Assembly: GCA_019118465.1 (NCBI GenBank)
Contig: DWYX01000008.1
Coordinates: 1 to 52,036, forward strand
Length of the DNA: 52,036 nucleotides
Reading direction: 5' to 3'
From: Candidatus Limosilactobacillus faecipullorum
Lineage (GTDB): Bacteria; Bacillota; Bacilli; Lactobacillales; Lactobacillaceae
Shown here: positions 8,641-17,049 of the stretch, in pieces
How positions within the stretch are numbered: position 1 is the first letter of the stretch
Layout: the number at the start of each line of letters is the position of its first letter
Made by a program: the position numbers and the translations under genes
The notes under the pieces: generated by a model
The model's database searches: none
What the model was told of the DNA's origin: nothing
The model's input: the letters and a program-made list of their open reading frames with translations, nothing else

Positions 8641-9294
8641 TTAGTATGCGCCATTAGGCTTGATCATAATCTTGATTGTTTTCAAAATAATAATAAAGTC
8701 AAGCCAAACTGAACGATTTTGAATATAGGTTAAATCTAATCGTACCATTTCGTCAAAATTAACATCATTACGACCACCAACCTGCCACATTCCAGTAGCA
8801 CCAGGTGTCACTAACAAACGTTGCCTATCATATTCTGTATACTCAGCAACTTCGTATGGTAGCGGTGGCCGGGGGCCAACAATACTCATCGTCCCATTAA
8901 TCACGTTAATTAGCTGCGGTAACTCGTCAATACTATATTTGCGAATTACTCGACCAACGCTCGTGATTCGAGGATCATTCTTTATTTTAAACATTGCCCC
9001 ATTGACTTCGTTCTGGCTTCTTAGCTTAGCTAATAATTCGTCGGCATTACTAACCATTGACCGAAACTTAAACATCCGGAACTGTTTTCCATTTTTTCCT
9101 ACCCGCGTTTGCGTATAAAAGACAGGTCCCTTAGGATCATTAACTTTAATGCAAATTGCAGTAATCAGAAAAATGGGGCTGAGAACTATCAATCCTAAAC
9201 AAGAAGCGACGATATCAAAGAGGCGCTTGATAAACAAATAGCACTTTTGATGAGCTAGTCGTTCTTTATCAATTTGAATCTTTCTTTTTACCAT
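8641..9294 (-). CDS. Priming sugar-phosphate transferase of the EPS operon
   Basis: Membrane enzyme of 217 aa of the bacterial sugar transferase family (PF02397), which starts EPS assembly by moving a hexose-1-phosphate onto undecaprenyl phosphate. It has one membrane segment at about residues 25-47, then the catalytic domain with GPVFYTQTRVGKNGK, FKFRSM, YSIDELPQLINV, GTMSIVGPRPPLPYE and PGATGMWQVGGRN. It is the short form, without the long N-terminal membrane domain of WbaP or WcaJ. It is the first gene of the minus-strand operon. Whether galactose or glucose is transferred cannot be told. Confidence 0.9.
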   Translation of the reverse strand: MVKRKIQIDKERLAHQKCYLFIKRLFDIVASCLGLIVLSPIFLITAICIKVNDPKGPVFYTQTRVGKNGKQFRMFKFRSMVSNADELLAKLRSQNEVNGAMFKIKNDPRITSVGRVIRKYSIDELPQLINVINGTMSIVGPRPPLPYEVAEYTEYDRQRLLVTPGATGMWQVGGRNDVNFDEMVRLDLTYIQNRSVWLDFIIILKTIKIMIKPNGAY

Positions 9295-9637
9295 AATAAA
9301 AATCTCTTGATCTTATGAACTATATCTGTTTTATTTTATCAGTGTTTTTAAGTTAAAAAAAGGTATTTTATAGTCTGTTCTTATCCTTTTAAAAACTTTA
9401 ATCTTTGTTTAACAGATTTTTAAGCTTAACAACACAAAAGTTTTGGTTTGTTTATAGGCTCCAATTTTTATTCTTAATTTAGAGGTATTTGTTATGAACA
9501 AAAAGTCAAGGTGATTAATATATTAATTTTTGAACTTCATTTCCTTTTTTGGTTGGTCAAATTGTTATTAAGAGTGTAAGGCATGTGCACATCACTTACG
9601 AAAATAATTTTCTCAAAACTAGAAAGGAACTACAATC
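9295..9637. other. 343-bp AT-rich divergent intergenic region
   Basis: This gap separates the EPS operon (minus) from the first DUF1659 gene (plus). Its right part (9557-9633) is the conserved leader described separately. The remainder is very AT-rich and should hold the EPS promoter, but no clean -35/-10 pair stands out. A six-codon reading frame at 9494 (MNKKSR) has an AGAGG site but nothing else to support it. Confidence 0.4.
9557..9633 (+). repeat. Conserved 77-nt leader, copy 1, with palindrome at 9576-9599
   Basis: These 77 bases are identical to 11269-11345 in front of the second DUF1659 gene. They contain GTAAG-N2-ATGTGCACAT-N2-CTTAC, followed by TACGAAAATAATTTTC and the AAAGGA ribosome site. 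The arrangement suggests a promoter plus operator shared by both gene pairs. Confidence 0.7.
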
Positions 9638-9844
9638 ATGCAAACATCTTTTAAGGCAAACAAACTTCAACTCAATGGCACAAGCGAACTTCACCCGAAT
9701 GGTTACCGGCGTAACTTCAACAACTTGATTGAAAATCCCGAACCAGCGGCAGTGCAATCTTTCGCCGAAGCGATCGCAAGTTTAACTGGCGAACAAATTG
9801 CCGATGGAATCTTAACCACTGCAAATACCCTACAAATGGCTTAA
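9638..9844 (+). CDS. DUF1659 family small protein, copy 1
   Basis: Protein of 68 aa resembling the DUF1659 family (PF07872), whose function is unknown. The sequence has no signal peptide or membrane helix; the C-terminal half (PAAVQSFAEAIASLTGEQIADGI) looks helical. It starts at an ATG with AAAGGA nine bases upstream. The next gene (DUF2922) follows after 47 bases, so the two form a bicistronic unit. A second copy lies at 11350-11556 with many silent differences but nearly the same protein, which shows selection on the amino-acid sequence. DUF1659 and DUF2922 genes are commonly paired in Firmicutes. Confidence 0.8.
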   Translation: MQTSFKANKLQLNGTSELHPNGYRRNFNNLIENPEPAAVQSFAEAIASLTGEQIADGILTTANTLQMA

Positions 9845-9891
9845 TCAATTTTTACTACTTTTAGTTACTAACAATTGGAGGAATTAATTAA

Positions 9892-10119
9892 ATGAAGACG
9901 TTAAACTTAACTTTCAAAGGCTCCCTTGGTAAGACTCACACTTTGAAACTCAACTATGCTAGCGATGGTCTATCCAAGGAACAAGTTCAAGCGGCCATGG
10001 ACAAGATCGCAGCGGCTAAGCTCTTTATTAAGGACGGCGAAATCTTATACGCCGTACCGGTTAGTGCCAAGTACGTAACAACCACTGAAGATGTAGTCAT
10101 CGCTAAACAAGCCGCTTAA
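9892..10119 (+). CDS. DUF2922 family small protein, copy 1
   Basis: Protein of 75 aa resembling DUF2922 (PF11148), function unknown. It begins MKTLNLTFKGSLGKTHTLKL and continues with a helix-like segment (KEQVQAAMDKIAAAKLFI) and a beta-rich end (YAVPVSAKYVTTTEDVVIA). There is no export signal. It starts at an ATG behind GGAGG and is followed directly by a strong terminator, so the unit is just DUF1659-DUF2922. Copy 2 is at 11596-11823. Confidence 0.8.
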   Translation: MKTLNLTFKGSLGKTHTLKLNYASDGLSKEQVQAAMDKIAAAKLFIKDGEILYAVPVSAKYVTTTEDVVIAKQAA

Positions 10120-10124
10120 TAATT

Positions 10125-10157
10125 AAGCGGACGCTCAATTTTGGGCGTCCGCTTTTT
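10125..10157 (+). terminator. Terminator of DUF unit 1
   Basis: AAGCGGACGC (10125-10134) pairs with GCGTCCGCTT (10144-10153), followed by T residues. The symmetric stem may also serve the convergent glycosyltransferase gene. Confidence 0.85.
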
Positions 10158-10161
10158 GCGT

Positions 10162-11112
10162 CTAAGAGTTCGTTAATTTCCGTAAGCGAAAAATCAGTAG
10201 AGCCAAAGGTTCCGAAAAACGAAATAACTTCATCGTAATTTGATACCGGCGATCCAAAGTTTTGGGATCAACTGGACTAGTCTTGATAATCGTTTTTGCT
10301 TGAGCAAATAACTGCCGATTATAGTTTTTTGGACAATAGGTGCAGTAGCGAAGTGCCCGGATCAACATAAATTCATTCATCTCGTCTGCAACTTGAGGGT
10401 ATTTCTCCTGGAAGAATAAATACTGTTGATTACTAGAATCAAATTGATCAGAAATATTTTTAGCGCTCATGTTAGAAACGATACTATCGTTTCTAACTAA
10501 ATATTGATACGTAATAATCGGAGCATAGGCAATAAGTTTTGCTTCTTCAAAAACTTTATAAAGTACATATACATCTTCATATAGCTTTTTCTCTGGAAAC
10601 TTAAACTTCTGAACTAAAGAGGTTTTATAAACTTTATCCCAAAGATAACTATCGTCAATAACGATTTTCATTGCTTGTGCTTTTGAAATTACACCTAAAG
10701 GATAATCACGGACATCCGTCATTTTTTTACCAGTTTCATCAATCTTTGTGTAACCCATGCAACAAATATCAGCTTTAGTATTTTCAATTACAGCAACTGC
10801 TTTTTGACAATGATCTGGTGAGACCGTATCGTCGCTATCAACAAACATAAGATATGTCCCAGTTGCAGCCATTAATCCCTTATTTCGAGCAACTGAAACA
10901 CCTAAATTTTCTTGCGCGATAACTTTAATTCGTGAATCTTCTTTAGCATAACGCTGACAAATTTTTAACGAATCATCAGTTGAACCATCATCAACAAGGA
11001 TAATTTCAAGATTTTGGTAGGTCTGATTCAAAATACTTTTTAAACAAGTACCTAAGTACTTATGACGGTTATAAACCGGCACCACAATACTAACTAAGGC
11101 TTGTTCTGTCAT
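10162..11112 (-). CDS. Stand-alone GT2 family glycosyltransferase
   Basis: Glycosyltransferase of 316 aa with the GT2 fold: SIVVPVYNRHKYLGTCLKSI at the start, then VDDGSTDDSLKIC, NLGVSVARNKGLMAATG and the metal-binding DSDD at about residue 93. The C-terminus (about 285-310) has hydrophobic residues but no clear membrane helix. It resembles the EPS operon enzyme at 2956-3939 in domain plan but is clearly a different protein. It is a single gene on the minus strand, wedged between two duplicated DUF1659/DUF2922 units on the other strand, about 0.9 kb upstream of the EPS operon. It probably acts in the same EPS or wall polymer pathway. Confidence 0.85.
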   Translation of the reverse strand: MTEQALVSIVVPVYNRHKYLGTCLKSILNQTYQNLEIILVDDGSTDDSLKICQRYAKEDSRIKVIAQENLGVSVARNKGLMAATGTYLMFVDSDDTVSPDHCQKAVAVIENTKADICCMGYTKIDETGKKMTDVRDYPLGVISKAQAMKIVIDDSYLWDKVYKTSLVQKFKFPEKKLYEDVYVLYKVFEEAKLIAYAPIITYQYLVRNDSIVSNMSAKNISDQFDSSNQQYLFFQEKYPQVADEMNEFMLIRALRYCTYCPKNYNRQLFAQAKTIIKTSPVDPKTLDRRYQITMKLFRFSEPLALLIFRLRKLTNS

Positions 11113-11268
11113 TTAGGAACCCCCGTCTTTAAAATAAACTGGCTTTATTATACTTTTCAAAGTTAATTACGTCCATCTCTGTTATGGGTTTAACGCTAAT
11201 TAGTTACTATATTAATCTACATAAAATAAATATATTAATTTTAAATTTTTGTTTCCTTTTTTGCTTAG

Positions 11269-11345
11269 TCAAATTGTTATTAAGAGTGTAAGGCATGTGC
11301 ACATCACTTACGAAAATAATTTTCTCAAAACTAGAAAGGAACTAC
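11269..11345 (+). repeat. Conserved 77-nt leader, copy 2, with palindrome at 11288-11311
   Basis: Identical base for base to 9557-9633. Upstream of it the two regions are still similar (TATTAATTTT and TTTCCTTTTTTG segments) but diverge, so the perfect identity is confined to the leader. Confidence 0.7.
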
Positions 11346-11349
11346 GATC

Positions 11350-11556
11350 ATGCAATCATCTTTTAAGGCAAACAAACTTCAACTCAACGGTACGAGCGAA
11401 CTTCACCCGAACGGCTACCGGCGTAACTTCAACAACTTGACGGAAAAGCCGGATCCAGCAGCTGTTCAATCTTTCGCTGAAGCCATTGCGAGTTTGACTG
11501 GTGAACAAATTGCCGACGGGATTCTGACCACAGCAAGTAACTTGCAAATGGCCTAA
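11350..11556 (+). CDS. DUF1659 family small protein, copy 2
   Basis: Protein of 68 aa differing from copy 1 (9638-9844) at only a few positions (for example T-to-S at residue 3, and changes near residues 31-36), while many third codon positions differ. DUF1659 has no known function. Same AAAGGA ribosome site and the same spacing. It forms a two-gene unit with the DUF2922 gene 39 bases downstream. The pair looks like an old tandem duplication later separated by the glycosyltransferase gene. Confidence 0.8.
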   Translation: MQSSFKANKLQLNGTSELHPNGYRRNFNNLTEKPDPAAVQSFAEAIASLTGEQIADGILTTASNLQMA

Positions 11557-11595
11557 TTAATTTTACTACTTTTAAAATTTGGAGGACTCAATTAA

Positions 11596-11823
11596 ATGAA
11601 GACGTTAAACTTAACTTTCAAAGGCTCCCTTGGCAAGACTCACACCTTAAAGCTTAACTACGCTAGTGATGGTTTGTCTAAGGAACTAGTTCAAGCCTCC
11701 ATGGACAAGATTGCGGCGACTAAGCTCTTTATCAAGGAAGGCGAAATCTTGTACGCCATCCCAGTCAGTGCTAAGTACGTAACGACAACTGAAAACGTGG
11801 TGCTTGCTAAGCCAGCCGCATAG
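11596..11823 (+). CDS. DUF2922 family small protein, copy 2
   Basis: Protein of 75 aa nearly identical to copy 1 at 9892-10119, with conservative changes in the middle helix (ELVQASMDKIAATKLFIKEG). It starts at an ATG after GGAGG and ends at TAG, where copy 1 ends in TAA. No transmembrane or signal segment. The family is uncharacterised; its constant pairing with DUF1659 suggests that the two products act together. Confidence 0.8.
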   Translation: MKTLNLTFKGSLGKTHTLKLNYASDGLSKELVQASMDKIAATKLFIKEGEILYAIPVSAKYVTTTENVVLAKPAA

Positions 11824-11863
11824 GCTTAATCCTTAACCGTCCAAATTATTCTACTCCCCCGCA

Positions 11864-11895
11864 AGTGGTCGTTTCAGCGAAACGGCCGCTTTTTA
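11864..11895 (+). terminator. Terminator of DUF unit 2
   Basis: AGTGGTCGTTTC and GAAACGGCCGCT form a stem with two G-U pairs around AGC, followed by TTTTT. Confidence 0.75.
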
Positions 11896-11927
11896 CATAG
11901 TTCTCCACAAATCATAGGAGGTTAATT

Positions 11928-12971
<1,044 letters not shown>

Positions 12972-12982
12972 TTACGGGGCGA

Positions 12983-13783
12983 TTACTCTTCTTCACTTCG
13001 CTGGTTAACCCAGGCCTCGATCTCATCATAGTCAAAGCCCTTGCGAAATAAGGCTTGTTTAACCTTCATGGTTAGCTCATACCCACTCGCCCGGCGAGCA
13101 TAGCGGTTCCAAATTTTCTCTCCCTCGTGATCAAGGAGGTCCGTGATATTAACAGTTGGCTCCGTCGGGGTCGCTACATTAGCAGCTTCTTTAGCGATAT
13201 CTCCACCATAGCCCTGGGTAATCAAACCCTGATAGACCTTTTCTTTTTGCCGACGGACGGGATGTTTCGCATAACGCCGGAAGAGCTTCTGCGCTAATTT
13301 CGTGGCGTTTTCCAGTTGCCGTTCTGATGTGAATTGTGCCAAAGCAGTATCAATTTGGAGTTCGCCCACCCGTTTAGCCCGCAACTTTCGGCGAATCACC
13401 GTTGGCCCCTTTAATTCCGTATTCATCACCGTCCGGACGTAAGCAGCCGCATAGGCCTCGTCATCAAGGAGTTGGTTTTCCCGAAGTTGCTTCAAGACCG
13501 GTTCAATTTGTTCTATGGGGACGCCTTCTTTAAGAAGCTTTTTAGTAACCTCATCTTCCGTCCGTAGCTGATAGGACAAAAAATCCAAAGCCTTTTCATA
13601 AGCTTGAGCAATCGCATCATCAGTAGTAATTTGAGCGACTTCTTCCTTGGTCAGCTCCATCCCCTTCAGCAAACGGTGTTTCACCAAGACGCTTTCCGCC
13701 ACTGGAAAGGCATATTTACCATTTAAATAAACGTTATAGCGACCCGGTCGTTTTTGGGCCGCGATTTTTGTAATTTGTGCCAT
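12983..13783 (-). CDS. recX: Regulatory protein RecX
   Basis: Cytoplasmic protein of 266 aa that caps and inhibits RecA filaments. It contains the helical RecX repeats, with DFLSYQLRTEDEVTKKL, LLDDEAYAAAYVRT and GPTVIRRKLRAKRV in the middle and a third repeat near the C-terminus (GYELTMKVKQALFRKGFDYDEIE). The length fits the long Lactobacillales form. I start at the ATG of MAQITKIAAQ, which matches the usual family N-terminus; a TTG seven codons upstream is possible, but its only ribosome-like GGAG overlaps it. It is followed closely by rfbB. Confidence 0.85.
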   Translation of the reverse strand: MAQITKIAAQKRPGRYNVYLNGKYAFPVAESVLVKHRLLKGMELTKEEVAQITTDDAIAQAYEKALDFLSYQLRTEDEVTKKLLKEGVPIEQIEPVLKQLRENQLLDDEAYAAAYVRTVMNTELKGPTVIRRKLRAKRVGELQIDTALAQFTSERQLENATKLAQKLFRRYAKHPVRRQKEKVYQGLITQGYGGDIAKEAANVATPTEPTVNITDLLDHEGEKIWNRYARRASGYELTMKVKQALFRKGFDYDEIEAWVNQRSEEE

Positions 13784-13806
13784 AGTTTTGGTTAATCGCT
13801 CCAATC

Positions 13807-13844
13807 AAAAAAGGCTGACAAGAAAGCAATACTTCTCCCAGCCT
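13807..13844 (-). terminator. Terminator between the yihY-like gene and recX
   Basis: AGGCTG and CAGCCT enclose a 25-base loop, and the minus strand continues TTTTTT. Confidence 0.65.
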
Positions 13845-13865
13845 CTTATAGAGAAGTTCTTCTCC

Positions 13866-14735
13866 CTACCTCCTCTTCTTCCTTTTTTGCCAAAAATACA
13901 AGCGCTCTTCAATTTTTCCTTCCACAATATCCTGCAAGGCGGCATTAATCGTCGCCCCGACCATCACCAAGATTCCGGAAAGATTAAGCCAAATCATCAT
14001 CAAGATGAAGGCCCCGATTGTTTTATAGGAAGTAATATTATGGGAGAAAAAGGCGCTATATAAGGAGAATAAACGGGAAACGCCCATCCAAGCTAAAGTA
14101 ACTAATAGGGCCCCCACGGCAACAAAGCGTAACCGCACCCGAGCATTTGGAACGAAATAGTACAAAATTGTTAAGATAATAAAGAGCCCACCAAAAGTGA
14201 TCGGCCATCGCACTTGATTGAAGAAGTAAATGTATTCAGAATTAAAGTGAAGAATCCCTTGTAACCCCTGCATAACTTGTTCCCCAATCCCGTAGGTAAA
14301 GGTCAAAATAAACATAAAGAAGATTAGGAAGAGGAGCCATAAAAAGGAAACCACCCGATTGATAACCGGATTTTGGTAACGGGCCACCCCATAGGCGCGG
14401 TTAACGCTCCGCTGAAAGGCAGCAATCCCCTGACTGGTCGACCAAACTGCCACCATAGCTCCAGTCGTCAAGACCCCACTTGATCCCCGGGAGAGAAAAT
14501 CATAGATAAAGGGTTGCAAGAATGAATAAATGGAAGGCGGAACCGCCATTTGTAGGTAAGCTAAAACCGTTTTGGCATTTAATCCCAACATCGGTAATAA
14601 GTTTCCAATCACCAAGACGGCCGGAAAAATCGACAAAAGAGTGTAATAAGCTAACACCGCCGCTGAGGTTGTAACTTCAGCCATCTGGAAATGCCGCATA
14701 AACAATTGGAATTCACATTTTAGTTCCCGTTTAAT
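13866..14735 (-). CDS. YihY/BrkB family membrane protein
   Basis: Membrane protein of about 289 aa of the YihY/UPF0761 family, sometimes mislabelled ribonuclease BN. Six hydrophobic segments are visible, with the family sequences TSAAVLAYYTLLSIFPAVL, ATGAMVAVWSTSQGIAAFQ, NRAYGV, and FGGLFIILTILYYFVPNARV. No molecular function is established; it may be a transporter. The start is odd: a good AGGGAGG site is eight bases from an ATT codon at 14735, and the only standard start in frame before the conserved region is a TTG at 14705, about 38 bases from that site. I extended the gene to the ATT. Confidence 0.8.
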   Translation of the reverse strand: MKRELKCEFQLFMRHFQMAEVTTSAAVLAYYTLLSIFPAVLVIGNLLPMLGLNAKTVLAYLQMAVPPSIYSFLQPFIYDFLSRGSSGVLTTGAMVAVWSTSQGIAAFQRSVNRAYGVARYQNPVINRVVSFLWLLFLIFFMFILTFTYGIGEQVMQGLQGILHFNSEYIYFFNQVRWPITFGGLFIILTILYYFVPNARVRLRFVAVGALLVTLAWMGVSRLFSLYSAFFSHNITSYKTIGAFILMMIWLNLSGILVMVGATINAALQDIVEGKIEERLYFWQKRKKRR

Positions 14736-14793
14736 GGTTCCGTCCTCCCTTTGTTTGATATGATCTTATTTTACCAGTTTCCGAAGAGCATTG

Positions 14794-14838
14794 AAAACCC
14801 GATTGATTCGTAAAAGATTTTGTGAATCAATCGGGTTT
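14794..14838. terminator. Strong bidirectional terminator
   Basis: A 16-bp perfect stem (AAAACCCGATTGATTC, 14794-14809, with 14823-14838) around a 13-base loop is flanked by A and T runs. It ends glmS transcription; a smaller hairpin (14850-14872) lies between it and the glmS stop. Confidence 0.85.
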
Positions 14839-14891
14839 TTAATTTGAGACAGGCTTTTCTCAGCCTCGTTTTTTAGGTTATTATTTAATTT

Positions 14892-16712
14892 CTATTGCAC
14901 CGTAACACTCTTAGCTAAGTTCCGTGGCTTATCAACGTCAAGCCCCTTTCCCAGACTAGTGTAGTAAGCCAATAATTGGGCTGGTACGACACTTAATAAC
15001 GGTGAAATCATTTCATCAACGTCTGGCAAGATAATGGAGTCATCTTCCTTGGATAAATGCCGGGAAACGATCGTTAAAATATTAGCGCCCCGGGCAGCCG
15101 TTTCTTCAAGGTTACTCCGAGTTAAACCAGCCGTCCGGGATTGGGTAATAATCCCGATTACTGGCGTATTCTTTTCAATCAAAGCAATCGTCCCATGCTT
15201 TAATTCCCCAGATGCGAACCCTTCGGCTTGAACATAGGAGATTTCCTTCAACTTCAAAGCTGCTTCCAAGGAAACTGACCAATCAAGGCCCCGGCCGATG
15301 TAGAAGGCATTCCGTGGCTTCGACAAAGCATGACTAGCAATGGCTTCAATTTCGTCCTTACTGTCAACTAAGGCTTGCATCCCGTTTGCTACCTTGGCTA
15401 ATTCATCCTTAACATCAAAGTTTTGCGCCGCTTCTAAGCCGAGGTATTCACCCAAAGCCTTAGCCAAGATTGCTTCAACAGCAACTTGAGCCGTGTAGGC
15501 CTTGGTTGAGGCAACGGCAATTTCTGGTCCCGCGTATAGTAACAAGGTATGGGTAGCTTCCCGGGAGAGCGTCGACTTATCAACGTTCGTGATCGTCAAA
15601 CTTGGCCATTTGTTTTCGTTAATGTGGACCAATACTTCCCGGCTATCAGCCGTTTCCCCACTTTGTGAAAGGAAAATAAAGAATGGCTTCTTAGAAAGTA
15701 ATGGTTGTTCATAAGCAAATTCAGAAGAAATATGAACCGAAGTTGGAATTTGAGCAAAGCGTTCAAACAACCGTGCCCCAACTAAGCCGGCATGGTAACT
15801 TGTCCCAGCACCAACGATGTAAAGGTGGTCCGCTTCCTTCATTTGGGCCAATAGCTTTTCATCAATTTGGGATTCGCCATTTGCGCCCAAGTACTTTTGA
15901 ACTAAGCGCCGCATAACAGCTGGTTGTTCGTCGATTTCCTTTAACATGTAGAATGGATAAGCACCCTTGTCAGCGGCGTTAGCATCCATGTCGACCGTAA
16001 AGGTATCGCGGTGCTTTTCTTCATTGTCAAAGCTTTCGATCGTTACATGGTCTGGTTGCACGATAACTAATTCATGGTCCTCAATTTCCATGAATTCATT
16101 AGTTTCATTTAACATGGAGATGGCATCAGAACCAACCATGTTGTAGCCCTTACCGATCCCGACTAACAAAGGACTCTTGTTCTTAGCAACGTACAAGGTA
16201 TCTGGTTGTTCCTTGTCCATTAAAGCAAAGGCATAAGAAGAATCCCGGGAAATCAACCGTAAAACCTTCAACAAGGCGGCCTTTGTGCCCATATCATAAT
16301 CAGTCACAAATTTATCAACGAGTTGGACAATAACTTCCGTATCCGTTTGACTCTTGAACTTAACGCCACTTAAGTATTCTTCCTTAAGATCCTTGTAGTT
16401 TTCGATGACCCCGTTGTGAACCAGGTAAAAACGGTTGTCAGCAGAATATTGTGGGTGGGCGTTAGCTTGGTTTGGTTCCCCATGGGTTGCCCACCGGGTA
16501 TGACCAATCCCAGCCATCCCTTGCACTTCTGGTGTTAAAGCTGATTCCAAGTTTGCGATCCGACCGGCTCGCTTGATCAAGAAATCTTTGCCCGCTTGAT
16601 CATTAACGTAAATCCCAGCTGAATCATAACCCCGGTATTCCAACCGCTTTAAGCCATCAATCAAAATTGAGACAGTCTTCTTCGTCCCCGTAACTCCAAC
16701 AATTCCACACAT
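14892..16712 (-). CDS. glmS: Glutamine-fructose-6-phosphate aminotransferase
   Basis: Enzyme of 606 aa that makes glucosamine-6-phosphate from fructose-6-phosphate and glutamine, the first step to UDP-GlcNAc. The N-terminal glutaminase domain (1 to about 240) begins MCGIVG with the nucleophile Cys2 and has GIGHTRWATHGEPN and HNGVIENY. The isomerase part has two SIS domains, including VGAGTSYHAGL, SQSGETADS, STKAYTAQV and the end DVDKPRNLAKSVTVQ. The promoter lies only about 70 bases upstream, leaving no room for a glmS ribozyme; three GntR/NagR-type boxes surround it instead. It follows glmM but has its own promoter and terminators. Confidence 0.97.
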   Translation of the reverse strand: MCGIVGVTGTKKTVSILIDGLKRLEYRGYDSAGIYVNDQAGKDFLIKRAGRIANLESALTPEVQGMAGIGHTRWATHGEPNQANAHPQYSADNRFYLVHNGVIENYKDLKEEYLSGVKFKSQTDTEVIVQLVDKFVTDYDMGTKAALLKVLRLISRDSSYAFALMDKEQPDTLYVAKNKSPLLVGIGKGYNMVGSDAISMLNETNEFMEIEDHELVIVQPDHVTIESFDNEEKHRDTFTVDMDANAADKGAYPFYMLKEIDEQPAVMRRLVQKYLGANGESQIDEKLLAQMKEADHLYIVGAGTSYHAGLVGARLFERFAQIPTSVHISSEFAYEQPLLSKKPFFIFLSQSGETADSREVLVHINENKWPSLTITNVDKSTLSREATHTLLLYAGPEIAVASTKAYTAQVAVEAILAKALGEYLGLEAAQNFDVKDELAKVANGMQALVDSKDEIEAIASHALSKPRNAFYIGRGLDWSVSLEAALKLKEISYVQAEGFASGELKHGTIALIEKNTPVIGIITQSRTAGLTRSNLEETAARGANILTIVSRHLSKEDDSIILPDVDEMISPLLSVVPAQLLAYYTSLGKGLDVDKPRNLAKSVTVQ

Positions 16713-16730
16713 AAGCTTTTCTTCCTTTAC

Positions 16731-16747
16731 AAATTGGTATAGATAGG
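16731..16747 (-). promoter_or_regulatory. NagR/dre-like operator 1 in the glmS leader
   Basis: AAATTGGTATAGATAGG matches the NagR (YvoA) dre consensus ATTGGTATAGACAA in its left half and most of the right. It lies downstream of the predicted transcription start. Confidence 0.6.
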
Positions 16748-16787
16748 TTTTTAAACCATTTTAATAGTTTTCTTTCTAACTCCTAGT

Positions 16788-16816
16788 ATATTAAAAGCTT
16801 TTTCAACGCTTGTCAA
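16788..16816 (-). promoter_or_regulatory. glmS promoter
   Basis: On the minus strand TTGACA (16811-16816), a 17-base spacer and TAATAT (16788-16793). The expected transcription start is near 16781, giving a leader of about 70 bases. Confidence 0.75.
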
Positions 16817-16828
16817 ATTTTCTTATCA

Positions 16829-16867
16829 AAATTGGTATAGGGTCGTTTGTGAAATTGGTATGGTTAG
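16829..16867 (-). promoter_or_regulatory. NagR/dre-like operators 2 and 3 upstream of glmS
   Basis: AAATTGGTATAGGG (from 16829) and AAATTGGTATGGTTAG (16852-16867) repeat the same core 10-50 bases upstream of the -35. With box 1 this gives three direct copies of AATTGGTAT within 140 bases. The rest of the 337-bp gap to glmM holds only the glmM terminator. Confidence 0.55.
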
Positions 16868-16953
16868 ATCAACTTAATTGGCAACGACCGATCGATTAGC
16901 AATTTGTTGGTACATACTAGCCGATATTCCGAGAAGCAATGTCACTTTGCAAA

Positions 16954-16995
16954 TTAAAAAGAAGGCTAGAAAGAAATTTGCCTTTCTTCCTAGCC
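16954..16995 (-). terminator. Terminator of the cdaA-cdaR-glmM operon
   Basis: GGCTAG-A-AAGAAA and TTTCTT-C-CTAGCC form a long stem, and the minus strand continues TTCTTTTT. Confidence 0.8.
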
Positions 16996-17049
16996 CCTCT
17001 GGCTTCTTCAAATATTATTCAGAAATTTAGGTCGAGCTTCTCCCTACCT

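Noticed and set aside
9494-9514. Six-codon plus-strand ORF (MNKKSR) upstream of the DUF1659 leader
   Set aside because: An AGAGG site is present but the region is AT-rich and nothing in the second copy of the leader matches it.
16713-17049. glmS ribozyme upstream of glmS
   Set aside because: The promoter is about 70 bases from the start codon and the conserved ribozyme core is not seen; a repressor-box arrangement fits better.
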